This document shows, one piece after another, positions 1-10,798 of a DNA stretch of 64,000 nucleotides. The stretch lies in NCBI GenBank assembly GCA_018223365.1, contig JAGTTP010000001.1:1830410-1894409 (forward strand), in the 5' to 3' direction. Positions within the stretch are counted from its first letter, which is position 1, and each line of letters opens with the position of its first letter. The translations under genes and the position numbers were made by a program. The notes beneath the pieces were generated by a model. That model searched no databases. It saw nothing but the letters and a program-made list of their open reading frames with translations, and was not told where the DNA came from. Source of the stretch: Clostridiaceae bacterium Marseille-Q4145 (lineage in GTDB: Bacteria > Bacillota > Clostridia > Lachnospirales > Lachnospiraceae).

Positions 1-1669
<1,669 letters not shown>

Positions 1670-1738
1670 GAGGTTTAGGTGTAAGGTTTTGGAAAGAAAA
1701 AAGTATTGACTGTATGCAGTTTTGAAGGTACACGACAG

Positions 1739-1767
1739 AGACCATCACGAAAGTGATGGTCTTTTTT
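1739..1767 (+). terminator. rRNA operon terminator
   Basis: Ten-base-pair stem agaccatcac / gtgatggtct with a GAAA tetraloop followed by a run of T. It lies 70 nt after the 23S end and closes the rRNA transcript. Confidence 0.92.
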
Positions 1768-1783
1768 GTGCATAAGATACTAC

Positions 1784-1812
1784 TTGACACTCATTCGCCC
1801 CTGCTCTATACT
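1784..1812 (+). promoter_or_regulatory. sigma-A promoter of prfC
   Basis: TTGACA at 1784-1789 and TATACT at 1807-1812 with a 17-bp spacer, directly after the rRNA terminator and about 75 nt before the prfC start codon. Confidence 0.85.
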
Positions 1813-1886
1813 AATATGGATTATGCATTGACAGAGGATTCAATAGCTGGAAAGATAGAAAGTCCGGCAAGCAGGAGGAATGATAC

Positions 1887-3467
1887 GTGGCAGATTTACG
1901 TAAAGAGATAGAGAAGCGGAGAACATTTGCAATTATCTCCCACCCGGATGCGGGTAAAACAACACTGACAGAGAAGTTCCTTTTATATGGAGGAGCCATC
2001 AACCTGGCAGGTTCTGTAAAAGGAAAAGCAACTGCGAGACATGCAGTCTCCGACTGGATGGAAATTGAGAAGGAGAGAGGTATTTCCGTTACCTCTTCGG
2101 TATTGCAGTTTAACTATGACAATTACTGCATTAATATTCTGGATACCCCGGGACATCAGGATTTCTCCGAGGATACTTATCGTACCTTGATGGCTGCAGA
2201 CTCTGCGGTTATGGTCATTGATGGATCTAAGGGGGTTGAGGCCCAGACAAGAAAACTGTTCAAAGTCTGTGTCATGAGACATATCCCGATCTTTACTTTT
2301 ATTAATAAAATGGACCGCGATGCCATGGATACCTTTGAACTGCTGGATGATATCGAGAAAGAGCTTGGTATTGCAACCTGTCCCATTAACTGGCCCATTG
2401 GTTCCGGTAAAGAATTTAAAGGTGTTTATGATCGTGCCACTGAGAAGATCCATGTATTCTCCGATACGGAGAAGGGCACCAAAGAGGGAGAGGATCAGGT
2501 GCTGACTCTGGATGAAGCAGAAAGTGTACTGCTTCCGGGACAGAGAGACCAGCTGGCAGACGAGATTGATCTTCTGGATGGTGCAAGTGCAGAGTTTGAT
2601 CAGGAACTGGTAGACAAAGGAGAGCTTTCTCCGGTATTCTTCGGTTCCGCACTGACCAATTTTGGAGTGGAGATTTTCCTGAAACATTTCCTGAAGATGA
2701 CTACTCCACCTTTGCCGAGAAAAGCAGATGTGGGACTCATTGACCCGGTAGAAGAAGGATTTTCTGGATTTATTTTCAAAATCCAGGCAAATATGAACAA
2801 GGCACACAGAGACCGTATCGCATTCATGCGTATCTGTTCTGGAAAATTTGAGGCTGGCATGGAAGTGCTCCATGTACAGGAAGGTAAGAAGATCCGTTTG
2901 TCTCAACCGCAGCAGATGATGGCACAGGATCGTAAGATTGTGGAAGAAGCCTATGCAGGTGATATTATCGGACTCTTCGACCCGGGTATTTTCTCCATTG
3001 GAGATACCGTTTGTATGTCCAGCCGCAAGATTCAGTATGAAGGTATTCCGACCTTCGCCCCGGAACATTTTGCACGTGTTCGTCAGGTGGATACTATGAA
3101 GAGAAAGCAGTTCGTCAAAGGAATTGAACAGATTGCCCAGGAAGGTGCCATCCAGATTTTCCAGGAGTACAACACTGGTATGGAAGAGATTATCGTCGGT
3201 GTGGTTGGTGTACTGCAGTTTGATGTACTAAAATATCGCCTGAATAACGAATATAATGTAGAAATTCGTCTGGAAAATCTGCCCTATGAGCATATTCGCT
3301 GGATTGAGAATCAGGAGATTGATCTGGATAAGATCAGTGGTACTTCTGATATGAAGAAGATCAAGGATCTGAAGGGTCGTCCGCTTCTTCTGTGGGTCAA
3401 CAGCTGGAGTATCGGCATGACTCTGGACCGGAATCCGGGATTGGAATTATCCGAGTTCGGACGATAA
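1887..3467 (+). CDS. prfC: Peptide chain release factor 3 (RF3)
   Basis: Translational GTPase that recycles RF1/RF2 from the ribosome after termination. The 526-residue length is normal for RF3. The G1 motif HPDAGKTT lies near residue 20, RGISVTSS (G2) near 66, DTPGHQDF (G3) near 87 and NKMD (G4) near 142. The C-terminal half matches RF3 rather than EF-G or LepA (QFVKGIEQIAQEGAIQIF). The start is GTG at 1887, seven nt after a GCAGGAGG site. It has its own strong promoter and stands alone between the rRNA operon and asp23. Confidence 0.96.
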   Translation: MADLRKEIEKRRTFAIISHPDAGKTTLTEKFLLYGGAINLAGSVKGKATARHAVSDWMEIEKERGISVTSSVLQFNYDNYCINILDTPGHQDFSEDTYRTLMAADSAVMVIDGSKGVEAQTRKLFKVCVMRHIPIFTFINKMDRDAMDTFELLDDIEKELGIATCPINWPIGSGKEFKGVYDRATEKIHVFSDTEKGTKEGEDQVLTLDEAESVLLPGQRDQLADEIDLLDGASAEFDQELVDKGELSPVFFGSALTNFGVEIFLKHFLKMTTPPLPRKADVGLIDPVEEGFSGFIFKIQANMNKAHRDRIAFMRICSGKFEAGMEVLHVQEGKKIRLSQPQQMMAQDRKIVEEAYAGDIIGLFDPGIFSIGDTVCMSSRKIQYEGIPTFAPEHFARVRQVDTMKRKQFVKGIEQIAQEGAIQIFQEYNTGMEEIIVGVVGVLQFDVLKYRLNNEYNVEIRLENLPYEHIRWIENQEIDLDKISGTSDMKKIKDLKGRPLLLWVNSWSIGMTLDRNPGLELSEFGR

Positions 3468-3569
3468 TTTCCCCTTTTCAAAGAGGGTAAGTTTTGGTAT
3501 ACTTGTTAATAAGCGGGACTGTGCAGGTACGAAGATGCACAGGGTAGAATAGATGCAGGAGGTATCGGT

Positions 3570-3944
3570 ATGGAAAAATTAGACAGAGCCACACATGTTC
3601 TCCAGGAGGACAGTGAGAAGGGCGCAGTGCAGATCGCAGATGAGGTTGTAGCGATTATTGCAGGAATGGCAGCTACCGAAGTCAAGGGTGTTGCATCCAT
3701 GGCCGGTAATATTAAGAATGAACTGGTAGCAAAGATGGGCATGAAATCTTTGTCCAAGGGCGTAAAGGTAGAAGTGACTGATACAGATGTGAAGGTGGAT
3801 CTTGCACTGAATCTGAAGTTTGAGGCGAATATCCTTGCAGTGTCTGGTGCAGTTCAGGATAAAGTAAAATCAGCCATCGAGAGTATGACCGGCATGGAAG
3901 TGTCTGAGGTAAATGTTCGCGTAGCCGGCGTAGAGCTGGAATAG
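3570..3944 (+). CDS. Asp23/Gls24 family envelope stress protein
   Basis: 124-residue protein of the Asp23/Gls24 (DUF322) family. The hallmark GAVQIADEVVAIIAGMAATEV-type segment covers residues 14-35 and a conserved VNVRVAGVEL segment ends the protein. Family members are small abundant cytosolic or membrane-associated proteins linked to cell envelope homeostasis. The start is ATG with AGGAGG ten nt upstream. Its position just before nusB is the usual one in Clostridia, where it opens the nusB-xseA-xseB-ispA-dxs run. A TATACT-like -10 near 3495 suggests a local promoter, but no convincing -35 was seen. Confidence 0.9.
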   Translation: MEKLDRATHVLQEDSEKGAVQIADEVVAIIAGMAATEVKGVASMAGNIKNELVAKMGMKSLSKGVKVEVTDTDVKVDLALNLKFEANILAVSGAVQDKVKSAIESMTGMEVSEVNVRVAGVELE

Positions 3945-3960
3945 GAGAACTTTTGAAAAA

Positions 3961-4002
3961 AAGGGACTGCTGCGGGGAAACCATATTCCGCGGCGGTCCC
4001 TT
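3961..4002. terminator. Hairpin between asp23 and nusB
   Basis: Fifteen-pair stem from AAGGGAC to GTCCCTT with two wobble pairs and a 12-nt loop. On the + strand it lacks a T-tract, so it would at most attenuate or protect the asp23 message before nusB. On the minus strand it is followed by a run of eight T and would be a good intrinsic terminator against antisense transcription. Confidence 0.55.
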
Positions 4003-4020
4003 ATGTCATGGAGGATATAA

Positions 4021-4431
4021 ATGAAAAGAAGAGAGCAGAGAGAACAGATTTTTGCACTGCTGTTCCGTGTGGAGTTCAATACACCGGAAGAGATGGATGA
4101 GCAGGTTAGTATGTATGTGGATGAGATGAAAGAGGTGGAACCCCTTTCTGAAAAGGATGAGGAGTATATCATTGGTAAATATAAGAAGATTTTAGAACGG
4201 ATAGAAGAAATTGACGGAATCTTGAATGAGGCATCCAAAACATGGAAAACATCCAGAATGAGCAGAGTGGACTTAACGGTTCTCCGCCTGGCTGTCTATG
4301 AGATGAAATTTGATGAGGACATTCCGGAGAAAGTAGCCATCAACGAGGCAGTGGAACTGGCGAAAAAATATGGCGGAGACGAGTCTCCGGCATTTGTAAA
4401 CGGAGTACTGGCACACGTGGCCGGAAAGTAA
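4021..4431 (+). CDS. nusB: Transcription antitermination factor NusB
   Basis: 136-residue all-helical RNA-binding protein that joins NusE (S10) on boxA RNA and promotes rRNA antitermination. The N-terminal KRREQREQIFALLFRVEF and C-terminal PEKVAINEAVELAKKYG with NGVLAHVA are typical NusB sequences. The ATG follows a GGAGG site. xseA begins seven nt after the stop, so the two are co-transcribed. Confidence 0.95.
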   Translation: MKRREQREQIFALLFRVEFNTPEEMDEQVSMYVDEMKEVEPLSEKDEEYIIGKYKKILERIEEIDGILNEASKTWKTSRMSRVDLTVLRLAVYEMKFDEDIPEKVAINEAVELAKKYGGDESPAFVNGVLAHVAGK

Positions 4432-4437
4432 AACAGC

Positions 4438-5649
4438 ATGGCAAAAAATGTATATTCGGTGGCTCAGGTCAACCGGTATATTAAAAATATGTTTACCCAG
4501 GATTTTATGCTGAACCGGATTTATGTGAAGGGTGAGGTGTCCAATTGCAAGTATCATACATCCGGGCACATTTATTTTTCCTTGAAGGATGAGAGTGGTG
4601 CCATTGCCTGCGTCATGTTTGCAGGAGACCGGAGAAGCGGTCTTGCCTTTCGGATGCAGGAAGGACAGAAAGTCATTGTCCTGGGTAGTGTCAGTGTCTA
4701 TGAGCGTGATGGCAGATATCAGCTGTATGCCAGAGAGATTATGCCGGATGGAGAGGGAGATCTTTACCGTCAGTTTGAGCTGCTGAAAAAGGACCTGGAA
4801 GAGATGGGAATGTTTGCCCAGGAGTTTAAGCAGCCCATTCCATTTTACAGCAGAACCATCGGTATTGTGACGGCTCCTACCGGAGCAGCCATCCGGGATA
4901 TTATGAATATTTCCAGGCGCAGAAATCCTTATGTGCAGTTGGTGCTCTATCCGGCACTGGTGCAGGGAGAACAGGCAGCGGACAGCATCGTCCGGGGAAT
5001 CCGTACATTGGATCAGTATGGCGTGGATGTAATCATTGCAGGCCGCGGAGGCGGTTCCATGGAAGATCTGTGGGCATTCAATGAGGAAAAAGTGGCGAGG
5101 GCTATTTTTGAATGCCGGACGCCGATTATCTCTGCGGTAGGACATGAGACGGATACCACCATTGCGGATTATGTGGCAGATTTACGGGCGCCAACTCCGT
5201 CAGCAGCGGCAGAACTGGCGGTGACAGATTACTGGCAATTGATGAGCGGATTGGAATTATACCGGAATCAGTTGGCAGATCGGCTGGAGCAGAAGATTCA
5301 TAATGACAGACAAAGGGCAGAATACTTGAGGCTGAGGCTGTTACAGGCAAGCCCTGAGTATCAGCTCAGAGAAAAAAAACAATATGCAGCTGATCTGGAG
5401 GAACGTCTGAAACGTTCCATGGATCAGAAGCTTACAGACCGGAAGCATAAAATAGCATTGTATGCGGAACGGTTAGATGGAGTGTCCCCGCTGAAGAAAT
5501 TGCAGCAGGGATATTCGTATACAGAAGCATCAGATGGAAAAGCGCTTCGCAGTGTATCCCAGGTAGCACCTTCCGATCTGTTGTTGATTCATGTAACTGA
5601 TGGAACCATTCAGGCAGAAGTAAAGGAGTGGACGGAATATGGCAAATAA
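4438..5649 (+). CDS. xseA: Exodeoxyribonuclease VII large subunit
   Basis: Large subunit of the single-strand-specific nuclease XseAB. Residues 1-100 form the OB-fold nucleic-acid-binding domain (VKGEVSNCKYHTSGHIYFSLKD). The catalytic domain follows, with GIVTAPTGAAIRDI near 142, IIAGRGGGSMEDLWAFN near 199 and SAVGHETDTTIADYVAD near 231. A long helical region precedes the C-terminal xseB-binding end. The length, 403 residues, is normal. The last 11 nt overlap the xseB start, which implies translational coupling. Confidence 0.96.
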   Translation: MAKNVYSVAQVNRYIKNMFTQDFMLNRIYVKGEVSNCKYHTSGHIYFSLKDESGAIACVMFAGDRRSGLAFRMQEGQKVIVLGSVSVYERDGRYQLYAREIMPDGEGDLYRQFELLKKDLEEMGMFAQEFKQPIPFYSRTIGIVTAPTGAAIRDIMNISRRRNPYVQLVLYPALVQGEQAADSIVRGIRTLDQYGVDVIIAGRGGGSMEDLWAFNEEKVARAIFECRTPIISAVGHETDTTIADYVADLRAPTPSAAAELAVTDYWQLMSGLELYRNQLADRLEQKIHNDRQRAEYLRLRLLQASPEYQLREKKQYAADLEERLKRSMDQKLTDRKHKIALYAERLDGVSPLKKLQQGYSYTEASDGKALRSVSQVAPSDLLLIHVTDGTIQAEVKEWTEYGK

Positions 5650-5869
5650 AGAAGCAGGACAGATGGAACCATTCCGTCTGGAGACAGCTTTTGACCAGAT
5701 AGAGCAGTTATTACAGAAACTTCAGGAAGGGGAGGTTTCTCTGGAAGAATCTTTTCGGCTTTATGAGCAGGGAATGAAGCTATTGCAGAAATGTAATGAA
5801 AATATTGACCATGTAGAGAAGCAGATGCTTCAGATTGACGAGGAGGGACATACCCATGAATTTTCCTGA
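5639..5869 (+). CDS. xseB: Exodeoxyribonuclease VII small subunit
   Basis: 76-residue helical partner of XseA. The family core is seen in the segment from FRLETAFDQIEQLLQKL through GEVSLEESFRLYEQGMKLL. The ATG lies inside the 3' end of xseA, and the gene's own end overlaps the ispA start by 14 nt. Confidence 0.93.
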   Translation: MANKEAGQMEPFRLETAFDQIEQLLQKLQEGEVSLEESFRLYEQGMKLLQKCNENIDHVEKQMLQIDEEGHTHEFS

Positions 5870-6743
5870 GGAACTTGCAAATAGAATACAGTGGACGGAA
5901 GGAGTTGTAAAAAGCTTCCTTCCGGAAGAAACCGGAAATCAGAAAGAAATTATGGAGGCCATGAATTACAGTGTGACAGCCGGAGGAAAACGGCTTCGCC
6001 CATTGCTGATGCATGAGACCTACCGGATGTTTGGCGGTACCGGAAGAGTGATTCAGCCGTTGATGGCAGCTATTGAGATGGTACACACCTATTCTCTGGT
6101 GCATGATGATCTTCCGGCCATGGATAATGACCAGTATCGTAGAGGAAAACTGACAACCCATGCAAAATACGGACATGCCATGGGCGTACTGGCGGGTGAC
6201 GGACTTCTGAACTATGCCTTTGAGACGGCTATGACCGCTTTTGACTGCGGAGAGGATGTAGAGCGGGTTGCAAAAGCACTGAAAATCCTTGGCCGTAAGG
6301 CTGGTATTTACGGAATGATCGGCGGACAGGTGGTGGATGTACAATCGACTGGAAAAGCTGTTGATCAGGAAACCCTTGATTTTATTTACGAACTGAAGAC
6401 AGGAGCTCTTCTGGAAGCTTCCATGATGGTAGGAGCTGTACTGGCAGGGGCAACAGAAGAGGAAGTTGCTGTCATTGAGCAGATTGCTTCCGATGTAGGA
6501 CTTGCATTCCAGATCCGCGATGATATTCTGGATGAAACCAGTACGCTGGAGACCTTAGGCAAACCGATTCACAGTGATGAGCGGAATGAGAAGACTACTT
6601 ATGTAACATTAAAAGGGCTGGAACAGGCAACAAAAGATGTGGAGGAGATTTCTGACCGGGGACTTAAGCGTCTGGCAGAACTTCCTTATGAGAATGAATT
6701 TCTTACCGAATTGATAAAGGCATTGGTATACAGGGAAAAGTAG
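5856..6743 (+). CDS. ispA: Polyprenyl (farnesyl/geranyl) diphosphate synthase
   Basis: Trans-isoprenyl diphosphate synthase that condenses IPP with allylic diphosphates, feeding undecaprenol and other isoprenoids. It shows GGKRLRP near residue 46, the first Asp-rich motif DDLPAMD near 83 and the second motif RDDILD near 223. Size is 295 residues, normal for short-chain enzymes. I chose ATG 5856 because GGAGGG lies nine nt upstream. The frame stays open to a TTG at 5835, deeper inside xseB. Next to dxs, it makes a small isoprenoid unit. Confidence 0.93.
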   Translation: MNFPEELANRIQWTEGVVKSFLPEETGNQKEIMEAMNYSVTAGGKRLRPLLMHETYRMFGGTGRVIQPLMAAIEMVHTYSLVHDDLPAMDNDQYRRGKLTTHAKYGHAMGVLAGDGLLNYAFETAMTAFDCGEDVERVAKALKILGRKAGIYGMIGGQVVDVQSTGKAVDQETLDFIYELKTGALLEASMMVGAVLAGATEEEVAVIEQIASDVGLAFQIRDDILDETSTLETLGKPIHSDERNEKTTYVTLKGLEQATKDVEEISDRGLKRLAELPYENEFLTELIKALVYREK

Positions 6744-6755
6744 AGGTTATGAATT

Positions 6756-8639
6756 ATGGTGCTGGAGAAGATTAATCAGGTCAACGATATCAAGAAAATC
6801 CCGCCGGAGGAATATGATACGCTTGCCGAGGAAATCCGTCAGTTTCTGATTACAAAGATCAGTCAGACGGGGGGGCATCTGGCTTCCAATCTGGGGGTGG
6901 TGGAGCTTACCATGGCGCTTCATCTTTGCTTTGATTTTCCGAAGGATAAGGTAGTATGGGACGTGGGACATCAGTCTTATACCCATAAGCTTTTGACCGG
7001 ACGAAAAGCTGGTTTTGATGAACTCCGTAAATACGGCGGCATGAGTGGATTTCCCAAAAGAAAGGAAAGCGACTGTGACAGTTTTGACACGGGACATAGT
7101 TCTACTTCCATTTCCGCGGGAATTGGTCTGGTGGCAGCACGGGATCTCCGCGGCGGTGATGAGCATGTGATTTCTGTGATTGGTGACGGCGCACTGACTG
7201 GAGGAATGGCATATGAGGCGCTGAATAATGCTTCCAGGCTGAAGAAGAATTTTATTATTATTCTGAATGACAACAACATGTCCATTGCTGAGAATGTGGG
7301 CGGTGTGTCAGAATATCTGAATGGACTTAGAACCAACGAAGCCTATACAAATTTTAAGACAGGTGTGGAGCAGTCTCTGAACCGGATTCCGGGCGGTACT
7401 CATCTGGCAAATCAGTTAAAGAAAACAAAGAGCGGTATTAAGCAGCTGTTCATTCCGGGTATGTTCTTCGAAGACATGGGTGTCACCTATTTAGGACCGG
7501 TGGACGGTCATGATATCGGAAAACTTCAGGAGGTACTGAAGAAAGCGAAAAAAGTCAAAGGTGCAGTTCTGGTGCATGTACTGACCAAAAAGGGAAAAGG
7601 ATACCTTCCGGCAGAACGCCATCCGTCCCGATTCCACGGGGCAGAACCCTTTGATATTGAGACAGGACTTCCCAGCAAGAAGAGAAAGAAAGCCAACTAT
7701 CAGGATGTATTTTCTACCTGTATGGTGAAGCTGGGTCAGAGAAATAAAAATGTTGTGGCCATTACGGCAGCTATGCCGGATGGTACCGGATTAAAACGTT
7801 TTAAAAATATTTATCCAGAGCGTTTTTTTGATGTGGGAATTGCAGAAGAACATGCAGTAACCTTTGCAGCCGGATTGGCAGCAGGCGGTATGCGGCCGAT
7901 CTTTGCGGTTTATTCTTCATTTCTGCAGAGGGCTTACGATCAGGTACTTCATGATGTCTGCATTCAGAATCTGCCAGTGGTATTTGCCATTGACCGTGCA
8001 GGTTTGGTAGGAAGTGATGGAGAGACTCATCAGGGAATCTTTGACCTGTCTTATCTGTCCAGTATTCCGAATATGCACATTATGGCCCCGAAGAATAAGT
8101 GGGAATTGTCAGATATGCTGAAATTTGCCGTGGAATTTGACGGTCCGATTGCGCTTCGTTATCCGCGGGGTGAGGCTTATGATGGCTTGAAGGATTTCCG
8201 GAAACCCATTGAATATGGTAAGAGCGAGTTCCTCTATGAAGAGGAGGATATTGCGATTCTGGCGGTAGGCAGCATGGTAAAGACGGCGGAGGAAGTACGT
8301 CATAAGCTGAAAGACATGGGATATAACTGCAGTCTTGTGAACGCCAGATTTGTAAAACCAATTGATACAGAGATTATCAAAGAACTTTCCAAAGAACACA
8401 GATTACTTGTGACGATGGAAGAAAATGTAAGAAGCGGCGGTTATGGTGAGAAAGTCCGTGATTTTGTAGAGGATCATGAGATTCCGGTGCATCTTCTGAC
8501 CATTGCACTGCCGGATGAGTACGTGGAGCATGGCAATGTGGCATTGCTGTATGAAGAAGTGGGAATTGATGCAGAATCGGTAACGAAGCGGATTGTCAGC
8601 CGTTACGCTGCCTGTCCGAAGGAGGATGACAGAGCATGA
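6756..8639 (+). CDS. dxs: 1-deoxy-D-xylulose-5-phosphate synthase
   Basis: Thiamine-diphosphate enzyme that joins pyruvate and glyceraldehyde 3-phosphate in the first step of the MEP isoprenoid pathway. It shows HQSYTHKLLTGR near residue 70, the ThDP motif GDGALTGGMAYEALNNA near 143 with NDNNMSI, and the transketolase domain DVGIAEEHAVTFAAGLA near 360. 627 residues is typical. Its end overlaps the tlyA start (ATGA). Confidence 0.96.
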   Translation: MVLEKINQVNDIKKIPPEEYDTLAEEIRQFLITKISQTGGHLASNLGVVELTMALHLCFDFPKDKVVWDVGHQSYTHKLLTGRKAGFDELRKYGGMSGFPKRKESDCDSFDTGHSSTSISAGIGLVAARDLRGGDEHVISVIGDGALTGGMAYEALNNASRLKKNFIIILNDNNMSIAENVGGVSEYLNGLRTNEAYTNFKTGVEQSLNRIPGGTHLANQLKKTKSGIKQLFIPGMFFEDMGVTYLGPVDGHDIGKLQEVLKKAKKVKGAVLVHVLTKKGKGYLPAERHPSRFHGAEPFDIETGLPSKKRKKANYQDVFSTCMVKLGQRNKNVVAITAAMPDGTGLKRFKNIYPERFFDVGIAEEHAVTFAAGLAAGGMRPIFAVYSSFLQRAYDQVLHDVCIQNLPVVFAIDRAGLVGSDGETHQGIFDLSYLSSIPNMHIMAPKNKWELSDMLKFAVEFDGPIALRYPRGEAYDGLKDFRKPIEYGKSEFLYEEEDIAILAVGSMVKTAEEVRHKLKDMGYNCSLVNARFVKPIDTEIIKELSKEHRLLVTMEENVRSGGYGEKVRDFVEDHEIPVHLLTIALPDEYVEHGNVALLYEEVGIDAESVTKRIVSRYAACPKEDDRA

Positions 8640-9439
8640 AAACAAGGCTGGATGTGCTTATGGTAGAGCGGGGACTGGCAGAGTCCCGTGAAAAAGCAAA
8701 AGCCATTATTATGTCCGGAAATGTATTTGTAGACGGACAGAGAGAAGATAAAGCAGGGACTTCTTTTTCAGAGAAGGTAGTGATTGAAGTGAAAGGTTCT
8801 CCGTTAAAATATGTGAGCCGCGGCGGACTGAAGCTTGAGAAAGCCATGACCCATTTTGATGTGACATTGGAAGGAAAGATCTGCATGGATGTCGGCTCCT
8901 CCACAGGAGGATTTACGGATTGCATGCTGCAGAACGGTGCAGTGAAAGTTTATGCGGTGGATGTGGGAAACGGACAGCTGGCATGGAAACTGCGTCAGGA
9001 TGAGCGAGTGGTTTGCATGGAAAAGACCAATATCCGCTATGTGACCAGAGATCAGATTGCAGATCCGATAGAGTTTGCATCAATTGACGTGGCATTTATT
9101 TCTCTGACTAAAGTATTGGAACCGGTAAAAGAGCTGCTCACACCGGACGGCGAGATTGTGGCGCTTATCAAACCGCAGTTTGAGGCGGGGCGTGAGCAGG
9201 TAGGAAAAAAAGGTGTGGTTCGCGACAAGGCGGTTCATCTGGAAGTAGTAGAGAAAATTCTGGACTATGCGGCAGGCATTGGTTTCCAGATTTTAAATCT
9301 GGAGTTTTCGCCGATTAAAGGGCCGGAAGGAAATATTGAATATCTGGTTCATTTAAAGAACCATGAGGAAGGAACCGTCTGCGACCATGCTCAGGTAGAT
9401 CCGAAAGACATTGTGGAGCAGGCGCATCAGGCATTATAG
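8636..9439 (+). CDS. tlyA: TlyA family rRNA (cytidine-2'-O)-methyltransferase
   Basis: 267 residues: an N-terminal S4 RNA-binding domain (RLDVLMVERGLAESREKAKA, residues 3-22) and an FtsJ-like methyltransferase domain with MDVGSSTGGFTDCML near residue 83. The family 2'-O-methylates rRNA cytidines, and older annotations call it haemolysin. It starts inside the dxs stop (ATGA), so the two are coupled. The dxs-tlyA-nadK-argR-recN order is widespread in Clostridia. Confidence 0.92.
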   Translation: MKTRLDVLMVERGLAESREKAKAIIMSGNVFVDGQREDKAGTSFSEKVVIEVKGSPLKYVSRGGLKLEKAMTHFDVTLEGKICMDVGSSTGGFTDCMLQNGAVKVYAVDVGNGQLAWKLRQDERVVCMEKTNIRYVTRDQIADPIEFASIDVAFISLTKVLEPVKELLTPDGEIVALIKPQFEAGREQVGKKGVVRDKAVHLEVVEKILDYAAGIGFQILNLEFSPIKGPEGNIEYLVHLKNHEEGTVCDHAQVDPKDIVEQAHQAL

Positions 9440-9447
9440 ACGTACCG

Positions 9448-10305
9448 ATGAAAACATTTTATATTATTGCGAACAGTGGGAAAGCAGAGTGCCTCCGCCT
9501 GGCTTCAGAGATTGCGGAGTATCTGACGGAACACGGACAGAACTGTCTCATCCGCAATGGTGGAGGAAATGCAGACAGAGAAGAGAAAGCCTACGATCCG
9601 GAAGTGGGAAAAGACGTGGACGGTATTCTGGTGTTGGGGGGAGACGGAACGCTTCTCAGAGCTGCCAGGGATCTGGCAGGAAGAAATATCCCGTTTCTGG
9701 GCATTAATCTTGGACATCTGGGATATCTGGCCGAGATCGAGGAACAGAATGTGTATAGTGCACTGGATCGACTGATCGAGGGCTCTTACTCTGTGGAAAA
9801 TCGGATGATGCTGGAAGGAACCGTTCATGTAGATGGACAGGATGTGGCGAAAGATCTGGCACTCAATGACATCGTACTGGATCGAAGCGGCAGCCTTCGA
9901 GTGGTCAATTATGACGTTTATGTCAATGATCAGTATCTGAATTCCTTTACGGCAGATGGTATGATCGTCTCCACACCTACAGGCTCTACCGGTTACAGCC
10001 TGTCGGCTGGCGGACCGATTATTTCTCCAACAGCATCCATGCTGGTGCTGACACCCATCTGCCCCCACACACTGAATTCCAGAAGCATTGTCTTTTCCGG
10101 CGATGACCGGATCCGGATTCAGATCGGAGAGGGAAGACGGGGAGGACCGGATCAGGCATGCGTTACTTTTGACGGAGATACCAGTGTGGAATTGAAGACC
10201 GGTGACTATGTGGAGATAGTAAGATCCGGTGAAGTGACGCCGATTTTAAAGATTAATCAGATCAGCTTTCTGGAAGTATTGAGGGATAAGCTGAGCCGCA
10301 GATAA
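9448..10305 (+). CDS. nadK: NAD kinase
   Basis: ATP-NAD kinase producing NADP. It shows the GGDGTLLRAAR motif near residue 63, GINLGHLGYLAEI near 89, ALNDIVLDRS near 139 and the glycine-rich STPTGSTGYSLSAGGP near 175. The 285-residue length is normal. It starts eight nt after the tlyA stop and is followed by argR. Confidence 0.95.
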   Translation: MKTFYIIANSGKAECLRLASEIAEYLTEHGQNCLIRNGGGNADREEKAYDPEVGKDVDGILVLGGDGTLLRAARDLAGRNIPFLGINLGHLGYLAEIEEQNVYSALDRLIEGSYSVENRMMLEGTVHVDGQDVAKDLALNDIVLDRSGSLRVVNYDVYVNDQYLNSFTADGMIVSTPTGSTGYSLSAGGPIISPTASMLVLTPICPHTLNSRSIVFSGDDRIRIQIGEGRRGGPDQACVTFDGDTSVELKTGDYVEIVRSGEVTPILKINQISFLEVLRDKLSRR

Positions 10306-10327
10306 AAAAGGACAAGGGTGAGGCGCT

Positions 10328-10786
10328 GTGAAAGAGAAAAGACATGAGAAGATCATAGAACTGATTGAACAGTATGATATTGAGACCCAGGATGAACTGG
10401 CAGACCGACTGCGGGCAGCAGGCTTTCAGGTGACGCAGGCCACCGTGTCCCGTGATATTCGGAAATTGAAGCTTTCCAAAGTGCCGGGCAAAAATGGCAG
10501 ACAGAAATATGCACTGCTCACTGGACAGAATCATCAGATGTCAGAAAAATATGTGGGAATTCTCAGGGAAGCATTTGTTTCCATGGACGCCGCACAGAAT
10601 ATTCTGGTGATCAAGACCGTGTCTGGCATGGCTATGGCACTGGCAACTGCCCTTGACAACATTGACTGGAAGGAGATCCTCGGCTGCGTGGCAGGAGACG
10701 ACACCGTGATGTGTGTCATCCGGACCCAGGCAGATACTGCTGCAGTAATGGGGGAACTGAAGAAAATTGTGGAGGGTCAGTCATAA
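10328..10786 (+). CDS. argR: Arginine repressor ArgR
   Basis: 152-residue arginine-responsive repressor. The N-terminal winged helix is seen in KIIELIEQYDIETQDELAD and QATVSRDIRKLKL (residues 35-48). The C-terminal domain would bind arginine and form hexamers (GDDTVMCV near residue 124). The start is GTG at 10328, preceded by a GGTGAGG-like site. Its place before recN is conserved in Firmicutes. Confidence 0.94.
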   Translation: MKEKRHEKIIELIEQYDIETQDELADRLRAAGFQVTQATVSRDIRKLKLSKVPGKNGRQKYALLTGQNHQMSEKYVGILREAFVSMDAAQNILVIKTVSGMAMALATALDNIDWKEILGCVAGDDTVMCVIRTQADTAAVMGELKKIVEGQS

Positions 10787-10798
10787 GGAGGGAAGCAA

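Noticed and set aside
1983..3068. 361-codon minus-strand frame inside prfC
   Set aside because: Antisense shadow of RF3 codons, with no family features and no ribosome site.
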